Below are positions 35,102 through 47,495 of a DNA stretch of 64,000 bases, piece by piece (the first letter of the stretch is position 1; every line of letters begins with the position of its first letter). Position numbers and translations under genes: made by a program. The notes below the pieces were generated by a model. That model ran no database searches, had not been told where the DNA came from, and saw only the letters and a program-made list of their open reading frames with translations. Source of the stretch: Bidens hawaiensis (Eukaryota; Streptophyta; Magnoliopsida; Asterales; Asteraceae); the NCBI GenBank assembly GCA_021521415.1, contig JAIQDT010003817.1, positions 1 through 64,000 of the forward strand. The letters run 5' to 3'.

Positions 35102-36067
35102 AACTGATATTTTTGTCCACTTAAATCTTATAACAAACTTTCAAACATTTTTGTGATATGATTAAATGTTCAACTAGAGCACATAATATCAGAAACTATC
35201 AGCCTCTAATCTCGGTTCAAACTTAATTTATTTTTTACCATATCACCCCAACTTGACTTAAACCATTAAATTGTCGATCAAACTTTTTAGTTTATAGAAA
35301 TTATTAAGCAATGCATCAAGTTTCCTTTACTGTGAGTGAGTATGCACGAGTCCATTGGTAGGCTTACATACATTGTATCTCCAGGGGTACGTTTCTTGCT
35401 GGAATTGAGACACACGCAAGAGAGGAACAAATGTATAAATAACAACGGATTTTGATCAAGTTAGTAGTTTAATTTGTACAATGTATAGCAGTTCCAAAAC
35501 ATGCAAGCATGTTCTACAAACTTAAATAACTGACATAATTTTCAATGAGAGAATAAAGTAAAACGCATAACAATCGCCCCAATTACTTTCCATAGTCAGA
35601 TAAATGGCTATCCCGAACTTTTACAAGTAAACATCAGGACCAAACATATACAAGTATATGTCCTTCAAATATGAGTAATTGACATAATTTTCAGCGAAAA
35701 TATAAAAAATCTTTTTGGTTTTTCTCTGTACATACGTAAAAACACAATCTTTTTGTCTTTTTCAAATTTTTATAAAACAAATTAAAAAAATCACAATATT
35801 TTTGGCTTTTCGAATTTTTCTATACATAGAGAAAACACAATATTTTTGGTTTTTTCAAAATTTTCAATGTTTTTGGATTTTCTAAAAAAAAAATTTTTTA
35901 AACAAATCACAATATTTTTGGATTTTTCAAATTTGTTTTTAATGTTTTTGAATTTTCTCTTTACAAACAAAAGGCACAATATTTTTGTATTTTCAATTTC
36001 ACCCCCAAAACCAAAAACATAAAATTAAATGAAAGGAAAACATAAAATAAAAACAAAAGAAAGATAA
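35102..36067 (-). other. spacer between pol and ORF3 of Sirevirus A
   Basis: No ORF. From about 35750 to 35995 it has five spaced copies of CACAATATTTTTG or a close variant (near 35752, 35792, 35832, 35908, 35976). CCCCC at 36002-36006 reads as a G-run within a purine-rich tract on the coding strand. The right part matches the Sirevirus C spacer. It could hold an additional polypurine tract or a regulatory region for ORF3. Confidence 0.6.
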
Positions 36068-39000
36068 CTATCCTTGTTTAATGATATCAGCAAGAGTTTT
36101 TAATCCATTTAAACCAAGCAGGAAGTTAAAACTTGTTTTATCAAATTCCTTTGTAAACAAATCGGCCTTTTGAAAATTGGCGTGCACTTTCTCAATATCA
36201 ATTAATTTCTTTTTAAAACAATCCTGTATAAAATGATATCGAATTTCGATATGATCGTTTTTTAATGTTGCACAGGATTCTTGATGATTCTGATAGCTGC
36301 AGAGTAATCAATTAAAATTGGAGTAGTAAGAAAATTCAAACCGTAGTCACGCAGATGTTGTTGAATCCATAAAACCTGTGAACAACAACTCAAGGCTGCC
36401 ACGTATTCTGCCTCAGTGGTTGAAGCGGAGACCGTTTTCGGCTTCTTACACAGCCAGGAAACAAGCCGACTTCATAAAAATTAACACCCCATTGTGTTCG
36501 ATTTAAAGTTGATCTTGCATCCTCCATAATCCGAATCGGAAAACGCATTGAGTACAAAATTATCGTCCTTGGGGTACCATAACCCGATGTCAGGATTACC
36601 CCTCAAAAATTGAAGTATACGTTTAACCGCTAGGTGAGTCACTCGGGGACTTGCTTGGTACTTAGCACGCAAACAACCAGCAAACATTATGTGAGGCCGA
36701 GAAGCAGTTAGATACATTAAAGAACCTATCATCGCTCGATAAAGGGTAGGATCGACGGTATCCTCCAATTAATCCGGTGATAAATTTTGACCCACGGGGA
36801 GAGGATTTGAAGGGATTTTTTCGGCAGTTATCTTGAACCGGCTCAAGACATTGTTCACGTACTTAGTCTGTTGAATGAAGATACCCTTGTCAGACTGATG
36901 AACCTGCAACCATAAAATGAAGTTTATCTCTCCCATCGAGCTCATTTCGAACTTTGTTTGTATTGACTTCTCAAACTCCTTACATAACTTGTCATTTGTT
37001 GACCCAAAGATAATGTCGTCGACATATATCTGGAGGAGGAGCAGATCATCACCAATATTCTTATAAAATAATGTGCATTCTACAGTTCCTCTCTTGAAGC
37101 CGTTATCAGTAAGATGGTCAACAAGCGTGCCACACCAAGCTCTCGGGGCTTGGTGTACACCATACAGGGCCTTGTTTAAACGGTAAACTCGGCCCGGATA
37201 ATCAGGGTCTTCAAAGCCAGGAGGCTGTAAAATAAACACTTCGTCATGTAGTTCTCCGTTGAAGAAAGAACTTTCACATCCATTTGATATACTTTAATAT
37301 TCTTGTAAGCCGCATAAGCCAGAAATATTCGTATAGCTTCCAATCTTGCAACTGGAGCATATACCTCAGTGTAATTTATTACCTCTTGCTGATGGAAACC
37401 TTGCACCACTAACCGTGTTTTGTTTCTAACGATTACCCACGATCGTCCTTTTTAGATTTAAATACCCACTTTATATGCATAGGTTTCTTAACTCTAGCAG
37501 GTTTATCAATGAGATCCCATACACCCATTCGGGAAACTATTGCAATTCCTCTTGCATCGGTTCTACCCAAGAAGGATCTTCAAGTGCCATACAAGTCGTC
37601 GTTGGCTCTACTTGGGAAAGAAAGCAAGTGTATTGAGCGAGATTCACGATTGCTAAAGAGTGTAAATCTGCATAAGCACACAATATGTTATTCTCACTTG
37701 AAGTAGCAACTTGATGACGTGTTTGCACACCTACATCAAGTTCCCCAATGATGTTGTCCTGTGGATGATAATTATGAATTAGAAGAATAGGATTCTCAGG
37801 CACAACAACATTGTCTATTAATTAGTGAGATTCTCCTCAGCATCATGAGATGATTCTCCACTCAACAAACAGACTATCATCCGAAGATATAGAAATCACA
37901 TCGGATACATCAGGAAGATCATCTTGAATTACGTCTTCATAATTTGAAACCAAAGATCTTGGAGGTAAGTATTGATCTTTCAAATATGCACGAACCAAGT
38001 CTTCATCAGGTTGATAATCCATTTGAGTAAATGAGTTAAATAAACCTTCATAGTCAAACACCCAATCAGGTCCTTTACCTTGGGAAAGTGTGGTGTACCT
38101 TTTGCAATCAAAATGGTACCACTCCTCTACACAAGCCGAGGTGAAATTAAATACACGTTTCTTAGGTGATGCGTAACCCAAGAAATAACCTTCAACTGCT
38201 TTTTCTTCAAATTTTCCCGCATCTTTCTTCAACATAGTACAAGGACACCCAAATGGTTCAAAGTACTTTAAATTAGGATTTCTCTTGTTCAGAAGTTCAT
38301 AACTCGTCTTTTGAAGCATCTTCACAGTCAAACACGATTGAGCATGTAGCAAGCAGTATTCACAGCCTCATTCCAGAATTGAACAGGAAGCTTATAACCT
38401 GCAAGCATAGTTCTTGTTGCTTCAATCAATGTTCTGTTTTTCCTTTCAGGCACCCCATTCTGTTGTGGTACGTAAGGAGCACTATATTCTTGATGAATCC
38501 CCTTTTGAACACAAAATAAATCCAACACATTGTTTTTAAACTCTGTACCATTATCACTTCGAATACGTCTCACTTTCAGTTTGTAAAGTGATTCGATCTT
38601 AGTGATTAAATTTTGAACCAGAATGGGTGTCTGATCTTTTGAACTCATAAATAAAACCCATGAATATCTTGAATAGTCATCAGTGACGACTAAATGGTAC
38701 CAATCACCAGCGACACTCTCACGATTCACTGGACCGAACAGATCTATATGAAGTCGTTCTAGATGAGTATCAATGGTATTGATTAACTTAGAAGGGTGTG
38801 ACTTTTTCTTCCGTTTGTCTTTCTTGCAAGCAACACAATCATCAGTTAACTTAAAATGTTTTAAAGAAACACCTTCGACCAAGTCATTAGCCATTAAATA
38901 ATTCATCTTTCGAACATGAATATGACCCACCCTTCTGTGCTAGAGAATCGTGTCCTTTTCAGTTGCCTTAGAAACAAAACATGTTCCCACAGAAGTTGAT

Positions 39001-39380
39001 GCTTTAAAAGTCATGTTCAATACATAAATATCATTCGATCGAGGGGATCGCATGACTAACATGTCCTCGGTAATGACGTATGCGAGTTTCAAAATCAGAC
39101 ATTTCTTATCAGTAAAGACAGTATTATATTGCTTATCACATATTTGTGACACACTCAACAAATTATGATCAACTTTATCACAGTAGTTGACTTTTTCAAA
39201 CGTGATACACCCATTTGACACATCATCCTCTTTTTTGATCATACCTCCCGAATTTCCAGCAAACGCAACATACCCTCCTTGAATTTTTTTAACATTTGTT
39301 AAAAGATCGATGTTGCCGTTAATGTGACGAGAGCATCCACTATCCATTATCCAGTTTTCACCAGAAATGGTCTTGGATGA
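36068..39380 (-). pseudogene. Sirevirus A pol: PR-IN-RT-RNase H
   Basis: Minus-strand order: protease WIMDSGCSRHING (about 39347); pre-integrase with GHIHVRKMN and Cys pair CVAC (38930-38810); integrase core HIDLFGP, SDNGTEF and PQQNGVPERKNR (38770-38430), an apparently complete DDE set; Ty1/copia RT with GFEDPDYPGRVYRLNKALYG and YVDDIIFGST (about 37010-37230); RNase H down to TAG 36068. IN preceding RT defines Ty1/copia. Frame changes near 38930, 38340, 37810, 37400 and 36770 make it a pseudogene, but domains are much better preserved than in Sirevirus C. It would process gag, copy the RNA and integrate the cDNA. Confidence 0.88.
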
Positions 39381-39404
39381 GCCCTACACATGAAAATAAA
39401 ATGA

Positions 39405-42400
39405 TTAGTTCAAAAAGGTAGCCCATGCCTCAGTCGTGGGCACCTCTTGAGTTTCTCTTGAAGTTTAAACATTTAGTGAATCCAAATGTTGATTAGCTGC
39501 TTGTGAATAAGTCACATGACGTTTAGATTTTCGTCTTAAATATGCAGCTTGAACAATATTTGTATTCACGTTTTTGGAAATAGGTTACGTAGAAACGAAT
39601 TTGGGCTTAACATTACTTACATTCTCGTTAACATGAATCACCTTTCGAGGATTCACATCAGACGACATAATGTGAGCTTCATCAACGAAAGACATTGGTC
39701 TTCTCAAAATCTTCTTGATCACAGGAACGGGTTTTGATTGTTCCTTGATAAATGGATGACGATTTTGGGATTTCTTCAATCCACAGTTTCTGACAACATG
39801 TCCATGTTCACCACATAGAAAACAGGTTCTCATGTCAACACGTTCATGTGATGGTTTAGCAGAAACATGTGTAATCGAAGGTTGATGATAAACTCCAGCA
39901 ATTGGACCCTTATCCAAGTCATCAAAAGTTACCGATTTCTGTTTTATGTAGAAATCCAAATTTGTACAATTTGAAAATCTTTGTAAAGAATTAGTTTCAT
40001 TTGACTTTACAAACTGAACATTTTTAGCAGATTTTAACAAACTTTTTGCTTTTATCAACGGATCTACCACTTTTGAGGTCTTGGATTTCACAAATTTGTT
40101 TTCAAGATATTGTACTTTAGAAGTTTCATTGTGAAAGACGCTTTCAATCAATTCGGAATATCAAGCGGAATGTCTTTCTCAGTGAACATTGTGCTTATCC
40201 CTTTATGCTTAAAAACACGACCAGTTGATGACTTAGGAGCAACAGGATTGATAAAACGCATCAAATCCTCATCAGAAAATTTAGGTTTTTCTGATTTCTT
40301 AGCCTTCACTGGTTTAACAACTTTTTCCTTTTTCACTTGAGATATGTTTGAACCATACACGGCCTCCTCAAATTCATGAGGTTCACATAGAATGAGATTT
40401 GAACATGGAATTTTCAGGTTTTTGTGTATCACTTCTGGTTCAAACACATCCTCGATGATAACTTTCTCATCATTCTCAACAAAAACTTTGTTGCTTTCAA
40501 CATGATGTTTTTGAGTTGACAATTGGGCTTTAACATTGTCAGTTTTTACTGGTTCAGGTTTTTCTGTAACAACAGGTTCATTCACAACCACTTCTTCTTT
40601 TCCAGCAAAATGATTTGCGGTATAATCATTATGAAATGGTGGTGGAATCTCAACAAAACCAACACCTTTTTTAGAATTTCTTTGCTTACCAGATACTTCG
40701 ATTATCTTATTTAGCAAAAATGATGAGTTTCTAAATCTGCCCAACTTATTTTTCAACTCAAGAACTTCATTCTCAAGCTCAGTTATCTTAGAACGGTGTT
40801 TCAAGATTTCTTGAAATTTTTGATCGTTAATTGTCATTTTGACTGACAACCGAGCTTTGAGATCTTGATTACTTGTAGACAACGCTTCAATTTTCTCCCT
40901 AGATCTCATTTTAGATTCTAAAGATTGTCTATAAGTATCCTCAAGCGAAGCAATTTCTTTCACTAAACAATCATTATGAACTTTCAATGATTCTAACTTA
41001 GGCTTATTTTTCTCCCAATCAGCACAAGACACATTAGCAGAAAAATTAACAATGTTAGGAACAGAAGGACTAACCTCGTTAATTTTGGCCATACAAGCAA
41101 ACCTAGTTGGCTGCATTTCACATGAATCATCAGAATCAGACTCAGTGTCATTGTCAGAAGATAGCTCACTCCCACTCGCATCTTGAAAAATCTCCTTTGA
41201 CTCAAACATAGCCAAGTTAGCTTGATTATCGTTGCACAACAACCTTTGTAACCAATCGGTTCCATCAACAGCAGACAACAACGCTTGTGATCCAGAAGCA
41301 GATGGTTTATTTCTAGAAGACTTATCAACATCATTACTCCTTTTCACAGAAGAACTTCTATCTTGACTTCGAGGACCAGTTTACTCCTTATTTGGTTTGT
41401 CACACTCTTTGGCAAAGCGTCCAAACTCTTAGCAATTATAACACTTAACTTTCAAACTTTCAATTTATCAAACCCAGCCCTCTTGTTCAATGATGGAAGA
41501 TCTTTGCCAGTTCTTTGCATGAATTTCTTCACTTTTCTTACTATCATTTCCATATTCCACTTTAAATCCATGAGCTCCAAATCATCAGGATCGATTTGGT
41601 CATAATCTTCATAAGTTAACTCACTTGTGGCAATTTTACTACCAACCAAGTTCTCATAAGAAGTCATGAAAGAACACAAAAAGGCAAAATTTTGTTCAGC
41701 CTCTTTCATGTTCACATTAGGTGGTGCTGAGAATTGATTTGCTTTAGCTAAAGTTCCAGACTCTCTAGAAGATCCAAAACCTCCAGATGCAAAGAAACAT
41801 GCACGTGGATCACTATAAGTTGTTGTTGAATTTTCATTTGCATTCTGAGTGAGAAATGCAGTGTTCGGAGATATTGTTGAACTTCCACCATAGAAAGCTG
41901 GATCTTGACTTTCTTTTGATGACTTTGACACTTCAAATCATATTCCCGAGCTTCAATCTTTTGCATAAACTCAGAAGCAGTCAAATATTCATTTTTAAAA
42001 TAATTATTCTCCTTCAACACCATCAAGAATTTTGAGTATGAACTAGGTAAAGCATTTTTAATTTTATCCATCTTATTAGTTTCAGAGGGTTCAACTTTTA
42101 ACTTGTCCATTTCAGCAATTAAATGACTGAAACGAGTTGGCATTTCCTCAACAATTTCACATTTGAGTAAGTTAAAGTTTCTGAATTGGAACTTTAACAT
42201 TACTCTCTTGCTTTCCTCAGTATTACCCATGATTCTCATTCTGATGTGTTGAAACAAAGATGCACTAATCTTGATGCTTCCAACTTGATGAAATATATTA
42301 TCTGGTAATGCTATAGTAAGAGTCGAATAAGCTTTTGTCTCGATCTCTAAAGCCTTCTTCTCCTCTTGAGAATATTATGAAATAGCTTTAGGAGTAAAAC

Positions 42401-42626
42401 CAGTAGTCTCATCACCAATCATAGGTACAGTGTAAACTTCATCAAGACACTAAGAACAATTAGGAAGAACGGAACCAAGATGAGCACAAAAACGGGGTTC
42501 CCATATTGCAAAGTCGTTGAACTTCATCAGTCGAAGACATTTGAAATGAGATCCAATTTCAGTATCCAACTGTAACATCTGTTGCATCAGTGTGTTCTGA
42601 GAAGGCAACGCATAAAAACCAACCAT
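39405..42626 (-). pseudogene. Sirevirus A gag (long, coiled coil, two zinc knuckles)
   Basis: ATG 42626 (MVGFYALPSQNTLMQQM) to TAA 39405 (terminus AWATFLN). Capsid-like part 42257-41750 (GNTEESKRVMLKF, MPTRFSHLIAEMDKLK). First knuckle near 41405-41450 (CYNC...FAKEC, with an internal stop). An acidic Ser-rich stretch and a predicted coiled coil (about 41000-40720, KLESLKVHNDCLVKEIASLE and LENEVLELKNKL). A Lys-rich linker, then a second knuckle CFLCGEHGHVVRNC near 39800. About 1,070 codons if uninterrupted, in keeping with the long Sirevirus gag. Stops near 42452 and 42378 and a frameshift near 41935 disable it. The long 41347-40148 frame remains open. Confidence 0.85.
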
Positions 42627-43603
42627 TGTAAATAACTAGTTCAAATTTAATAATAATTCAAACTTCAAGGGTTAAAATTGAAAATTTTAACGAACGGGTG
42701 AACAGTAACAGTAATGAACTATCAACAGTAACTGTGACGAATTTAGTATAACGAATCAAAGACACGAATTAATTGTTATCTAGATAACGGACAAAGAACA
42801 GTACCACAACGAATTAGCTTAAAACGAATTAGTAACGAATCAAGGACACGTCACTAATGAATCAAGTCAATCAAGTTGACGAATCAAGTTGACGAATCAG
42901 ATTGACGAATCAGGTAGACGAATCGGTAATAAATTCAACGAACACGAACTAACTACAATTGATGACGAATCAACTACAGTTAACAACGAATTAGGTTGTT
43001 AAACAGATATAACAAGTTTTTCCACATGGCACAAGTTTATTAGACGAAGTACTAACGAAGTAGACCACGTGTCTAAGGACACACAATAGTTAACGAACTT
43101 GATGTAACGAATTAAACTTTTAACGAATCTTCAAGCGAAAGATGAAGATCTTCAAATCTTCATCATTAATTCCAGAAATCTGGAAATTTCCCAGAAACAA
43201 CAATAAACAATTCGAAAACCCAAATTCGTAATACCGTCTCAAACTAACACCAATTCGACCAAATGAAAGATCAATAGAACCGTAATTAACTCGCGATTCC
43301 AAAACACAACATCTCGTAACCTCAATTGATCAAATCAAAATCCAATTCAACCAAAACCGATACCATGTTTCGTACACGTCCAGATCTAAACCAAATTCAA
43401 ATCAATTTCATACCAATTCTCAATCCAAACACAATACTCAGTCCGTAAACCTTTCCGATCAAAAATTAACTTAAAATCAATCCATAATTAACCAATTCAA
43501 CTGTTAATTCAGTTGAATTCAAATTAAACATAATAAAACCGAAACAAAATTGAATAAACTTCAATTTAATAAATTGAATTAAGAGCAATCAAGAGCACTG
43601 AAA
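42627..43603 (-). other. 5' leader of Sirevirus A with TTCGT array
   Basis: About 1 kb non-coding. From about 42690 to 43130 the words ACGAAT(C/T)A, TAACGAA and TTGACGAATCA recur more than 20 times, including four near-tandem TGACGAATCA units at about 42880-42925. The PBS-proximal half (43140-43600) lacks the array and is A/C-rich. Confidence 0.75.
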
Positions 43604-43615
43604 GCTCTGATACCA
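43604..43615 (-). other. primer binding site of Sirevirus A
   Basis: Minus-strand TGGTATCAGAGC, exact, two bases from the 5' LTR end. This is the known Sirevirus/Met-tRNA PBS. Confidence 0.93.
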
Positions 43616-43617
43616 CT

Positions 43618-44192
43618 TGTTAAACCTTCATATTATCAGATAAATTAATCTTAGATCTAATACCTAAGTAGGATCTAGTTCTTAATAATTACTCTTTAGT
43701 ATATATATATATTATGTATTAGTTGTATTAAGTGTATAATAGTAATAGATTAAATGAAGCTTTGATCGAGAGAAGATTTTGACAGAGGTTCGATACTTTA
43801 TGAATCAAAACTTAAATTATCAGAGGACTAAGCCTTTATATATAGACGATGGATCTAGTTCGTTACACATCACGTAACGAACTAGAGTCCAGTTCATGAA
43901 GATTACAGACTTGATAATCAAACATAACGAATCAATGATTTGTTATGTCCCATTCGTCAACATTCCATGACGAATGGGAACATACATAAAGAACTACAAG
44001 CCCATTCGCTAAACATCCTTAACGAAATGGGTGTTACTTTAAGCAAACTGGCTAGTTTGTTAAACATCTTTAACGAACTAGCCTTACATTAACGAACTAA
44101 CTATTTAACATAAATATCTTTTTCACTATTATAATAATAAATACAAAGACGATAAATACAAAGACTCGAGACGCCAAAACCGTGCACTAACA
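43618..44192 (-). repeat. 5' LTR of Sirevirus A
   Basis: 575 bp. Promoter palindromes: 43855-43885 with perfect 12-base arms CTAGTTCGTTAC; 43949-43978 with 11-base arms CCCATTCGTCA; 44050-44083 with arms GGCTAGTT-GTTAA and one mismatch. TSD GTAAC follows at 44193-44197. Confidence 0.92.
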
Positions 44193-44926
44193 GTAACGAA
44201 TCACCGAACGAATCAATAAGGGAATTGATAATGAAACAGTGATGACAATGTAACGAATTAGTGAACACGAATTGGCTACAGTATGCACGAATCAGCTACT
44301 ATAGATAACGAAGTGACTATAATGAATAATGAGCGAAGTTGTTATTCAGTTGTAACAACTCGCCATGTGGCACGAATCTGTTAAGGACTGATAGAGAATC
44401 AAGACACGTGGTTGACGAATTAGCTATAACGAATTAGAGCTATCTTCAAACCTTCAAATCTTCAAACCAATTTCCAATAATCTGGAAAATTTCCAGATTC
44501 AATATCTATCAAAACATAACCTAAAAATGTGTAATACAACCTCAATTCGGCACCAAATTAGCAAAATCAAAGCTCACAATACTCGTAAACAATCCGCGAA
44601 CTTAACCACAGTTATCCCGTATACATTAATTTATCAAACAAATACTAATTACCACAGAACCACTCCCCTATTCCGTACGCTCCAGACCCAATCCAAAACC
44701 AACTCAAACCACTACCAATTCACAATTCAAATCACTCAAACTTTTCTCAAATCGTACCGAACACAATCCAAACCAAAATCAATCCATAATCAACACATTC
44801 AAACCAAAATTTAAACAAAATTTTAATAAATATTATACGAACCAAAAACTTGAAAAATAAACTTCAAATACTGATTAATAATACTTAATTAAGAGCAATC
44901 TAACATCCAATAGCTTTGATACCAAT
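44193..44926 (-). other. Sirevirus B leader (PBS-proximal half)
   Basis: Continuation of the leader split by Sirevirus A. It has ACGAATCA-type words at 44193-44440, then an A/C-rich stretch that is open in one antisense frame (44527-44814) but not a convincing gene. The PBS at 44913-44924 reads TGGTATCAAAGC on the minus strand, one change from the consensus. This whole block recurs inverted at 55763-56491. Confidence 0.75.
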
Positions 44927-45505
44927 TGTAAAACACCTATTAATCGTGTAGATCTAAACAATATAGATAATTGGATTAGATCGATTAACCTAAGGATCTA
45001 GTTTATGATATAGTCTTAATTATAGATATATATAATAGTAATTGTAATAGATATATTAGTAATCGTTAAAGAAGAACTGAGCGAGATAGGATTTGGACAG
45101 AGGTTCAATATAATTAACTCAAAACTTAAATTATGAGGGCATGAACAGCCCTTAAATAGACGATGGAGACCAATTCGTTACACATCCCTTAACGAATTGG
45201 CTCCTAGTTCGTTAATTTACAAAGCAAACAAAGAAAGCATAACAAATCAGTGATTTGTTATGCCCCCATTCGTCAACATTCCATGACGAATGGGAACAAA
45301 CATAACGAATTAAAGTCCATTCGTTAAACATCCTTAACGAATGGACCTTGCATTTAACGAATTGGCTAATTCGTTAAACATCCTTAAAAAATTAGCATAC
45401 ATAACGATCTAACTAGTTTTCCATAAATACCCTTAACATTATAATAATAATAACTTACAAATGATAAATTACAAAGACTCGAGATGACAAAATCGTGCAC
45501 TAACA
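44927..45505 (-). repeat. 5' LTR of Sirevirus B
   Basis: 579 bp. On the minus strand it starts TGTTAGTGCACGATT and ends TTTTACA. Palindromes: 45170-45200 (CCAATTCGTTA arms), 45265-45294 (CCCATTCGTCA arms), 45315-45346 (perfect 13-base GTCCATTCGTTAA arms). Arm sequences differ from Sirevirus A yet stay paired. Confidence 0.88.
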
Positions 45506-46109
45506 AATGTAACATCTCGTTTTCTCGTTTCGGTAAATATAATAAATTATGTGTTATTATGAGCCGGGCTTGTGTTGGGTTAAGTAATATGGTTAATGGA
45601 CTTGGTTTAATAAGGAAGGGAGAAAGACCATGGGCTTAAGCCCATGACCCACGATATATAAACCTTAATTAACCCATAATCCATTCATTCTCACTCATTC
45701 CATACACCATCAAAAACACACACTTAAGCTCTCTCTCATCTTTCTCTTTCTCTAACCGAAACCAAGAAGGAAAACCGAGCATCGATCCTAGGTAATAACA
45801 TTATGATATTATATGGATCCAACCCGCTAGATCTATTTGTGAAATGATGAACCGGGACCCTCAACCGTTAAAGTCACAAGATCCGTATGGAATCGAGTAT
45901 AATCCTATCAAAAGATGAGCTTATGGGTCACCTAAGCTCATATCTGGATCGAACGGGACGAAAAACGATGAAAAACGGTGGAAAACGAGTGAGATCTCAT
46001 TTTTTCCGGCGAGATCCTGGTTTTTCGGCGATGACGGCGCCAGAAAACGGCGTACGAGGTTAAAGGGAATGTCAGAGAATATTCTGGCATTCTCTGACAT
46101 AACCCTAAT

Positions 46110-46345
46110 TCGTTAACGGAAGAATAACATATTAACAGCAATTCTTTATGCCCATTCGTTAAGGAAGAATAACGAATTAACAGCAATTCGTTATGCCCAT
46201 TCGTTTAGGAGAAATAACGAACTAGTAACAGTTCGTTATGCCGATTTGTTAAGGAAATAATAAATGAACAACCTTTCGCTATGTCAATTCGTTATAATAG
46301 AGAAATAACGAAGGAGCCTCTTTCGTTAACGCAATGGATAACGAA
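46110..46345 (+). promoter_or_regulatory. TAACGAA palindromes inside the gypsy-type solo LTR
   Basis: Two perfect palindromes with 10-base arms and 6-base loops: 46169-46194 (ATAACGAATT, loop AACAGC) and 46214-46239 (ATAACGAACT, loop AGTAAC), with further degenerate copies on both sides. The core is the same as in the Sirevirus LTRs. Here they lie about 500 bases downstream of the TATA box. Confidence 0.75.
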
Positions 46346-46657
46346 TTAAGTTTGTATGAATGATAGAAAGGTCCCTGGACTTATGATAAAATAGATTAAT
46401 TACAAAGAAGCCCTCGAACTTCATGAGTTAACAAATAAATTAATCAATTCAGAATTCTAATGAAAATCGTGTTTGCAATTAATTGCAAAGAAGCCCAGCC
46501 AGGGACACTTCCCTTTGGACCCTGCTAAGGGCTGCCGCCCCTATAATCCCGCTGCCAGGGATGCTGCTCGCGGACCCCCGTGTGTTGAGGGCATAATTAA
46601 ACTAGAAACACGATTTGAGTAGTGATAGTTAATTGATACGTGTAATTGTTATACAGT

Positions 46658-47494
46658 TGTTGGAATTGATCTGCCCAAGACACATATTAGAGTTGATTTG
46701 GCTAGTACGTATTGATCCAAGTCGGTTCATACCCAATAACAAGCTAGACAAACGCCACGATAATTATTATTAGATATGATCTACTATCAACACTTATATA
46801 TTTGGAAAATGGGATTTCTAAATATTGGCATTTCTGTGTTAAATAAATTATATGGATAATTTATATTTTGAGAGATTTTATTTAAATTGGTTAAATAACA
46901 TATTGTGTGTTACTTATGATATGTTTTATAACATAAACATTATTAAGTAAATAAATTGTAAGTAATTAAAAGGGGGTTTGAATTTTGGGTGGGAAAAACC
47001 TTTTCCCTCTTCTCTCTCCTCCTTTTATTTCTTTCAAGACATGCAAGAGATAGGATTGGAGGATCATAATTCTTGAACCAAGCATTCCACACTTTCTCTT
47101 TTACACACATCTTTCTCCTTTCTATCCTCCATTGGAGTCGTAAACAAGAAGGAGAAAAGGAAGAACAAAAGGGTTTGTTCTTGCAAGTGTTAAGGACCCT
47201 AGCAACCTTGGTGTTTGTTGGAGCTCGTTGGGTATACAAGCTTGAGGTTTCCTCCATTGGAAGCTCGTCATTCAATCATCCATCTCCTTCAAATCCGTAG
47301 ACTTGAAGGTATTTATGTTAACACTCTATGGTTGTGTTTTGATAGCATGCGTATTCTTATATGGATCCGGGCATTGGATTTAACATAAACGGGTTTATGT
47401 GTATTGGTTAAACAAGATTTAAAACTTTTTTTCCGTTGCGTGTTCCTTAATAAATAGTTAGTTTGGACTTTGATAATCTTGCTAAAACCCAACA
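46658..47494 (+). repeat. 5' LTR of the Angela-type element
   Basis: TGTTGGAATTGATC...AAACCCAACA. Small open stretches (for example 47073-47300) recur in the 3' LTR at 54159-54386 and are LTR sequence, not a gene. Confidence 0.92.
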
Positions 47495-47495
47495 A

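Larger units (their letters stand above)
19180..44192 (-). mobile_element. Sirevirus A, complete Ty1/copia element, minus strand
   Basis: Bounded by LTRs 43618-44192 (5') and 19180-19771 (3') with matching TSD GTAAC at 19175-19179 and 44193-44197. Without the nested T1 element and its extra TSD it is about 12.7 kb. Order on the minus strand: LTR, PBS, leader, long gag with coiled coil and two zinc knuckles, PR-IN-RT-RNase H, a 1-kb spacer, ORF3, polypurine tract, LTR. This is the Sirevirus plan (SIRE lineage) with an extra ORF in the env-like position. It inserted into the leader of the older Sirevirus B. Confidence 0.92.

Noticed and set aside
44527..44814. Thr/Gln/Asn-rich open frame, mirrored at 55887-56162
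   Set aside because: It is antisense to the Sirevirus B leader; its openness follows from A/C-rich composition and the inverted duplication, with no domain.
47073..47300. Open frame in the Angela-type LTR as a gene
   Set aside because: The same stretch is in both LTRs (54159-54386) and, reversed, in the fragment 58842-59354; it is LTR sequence.
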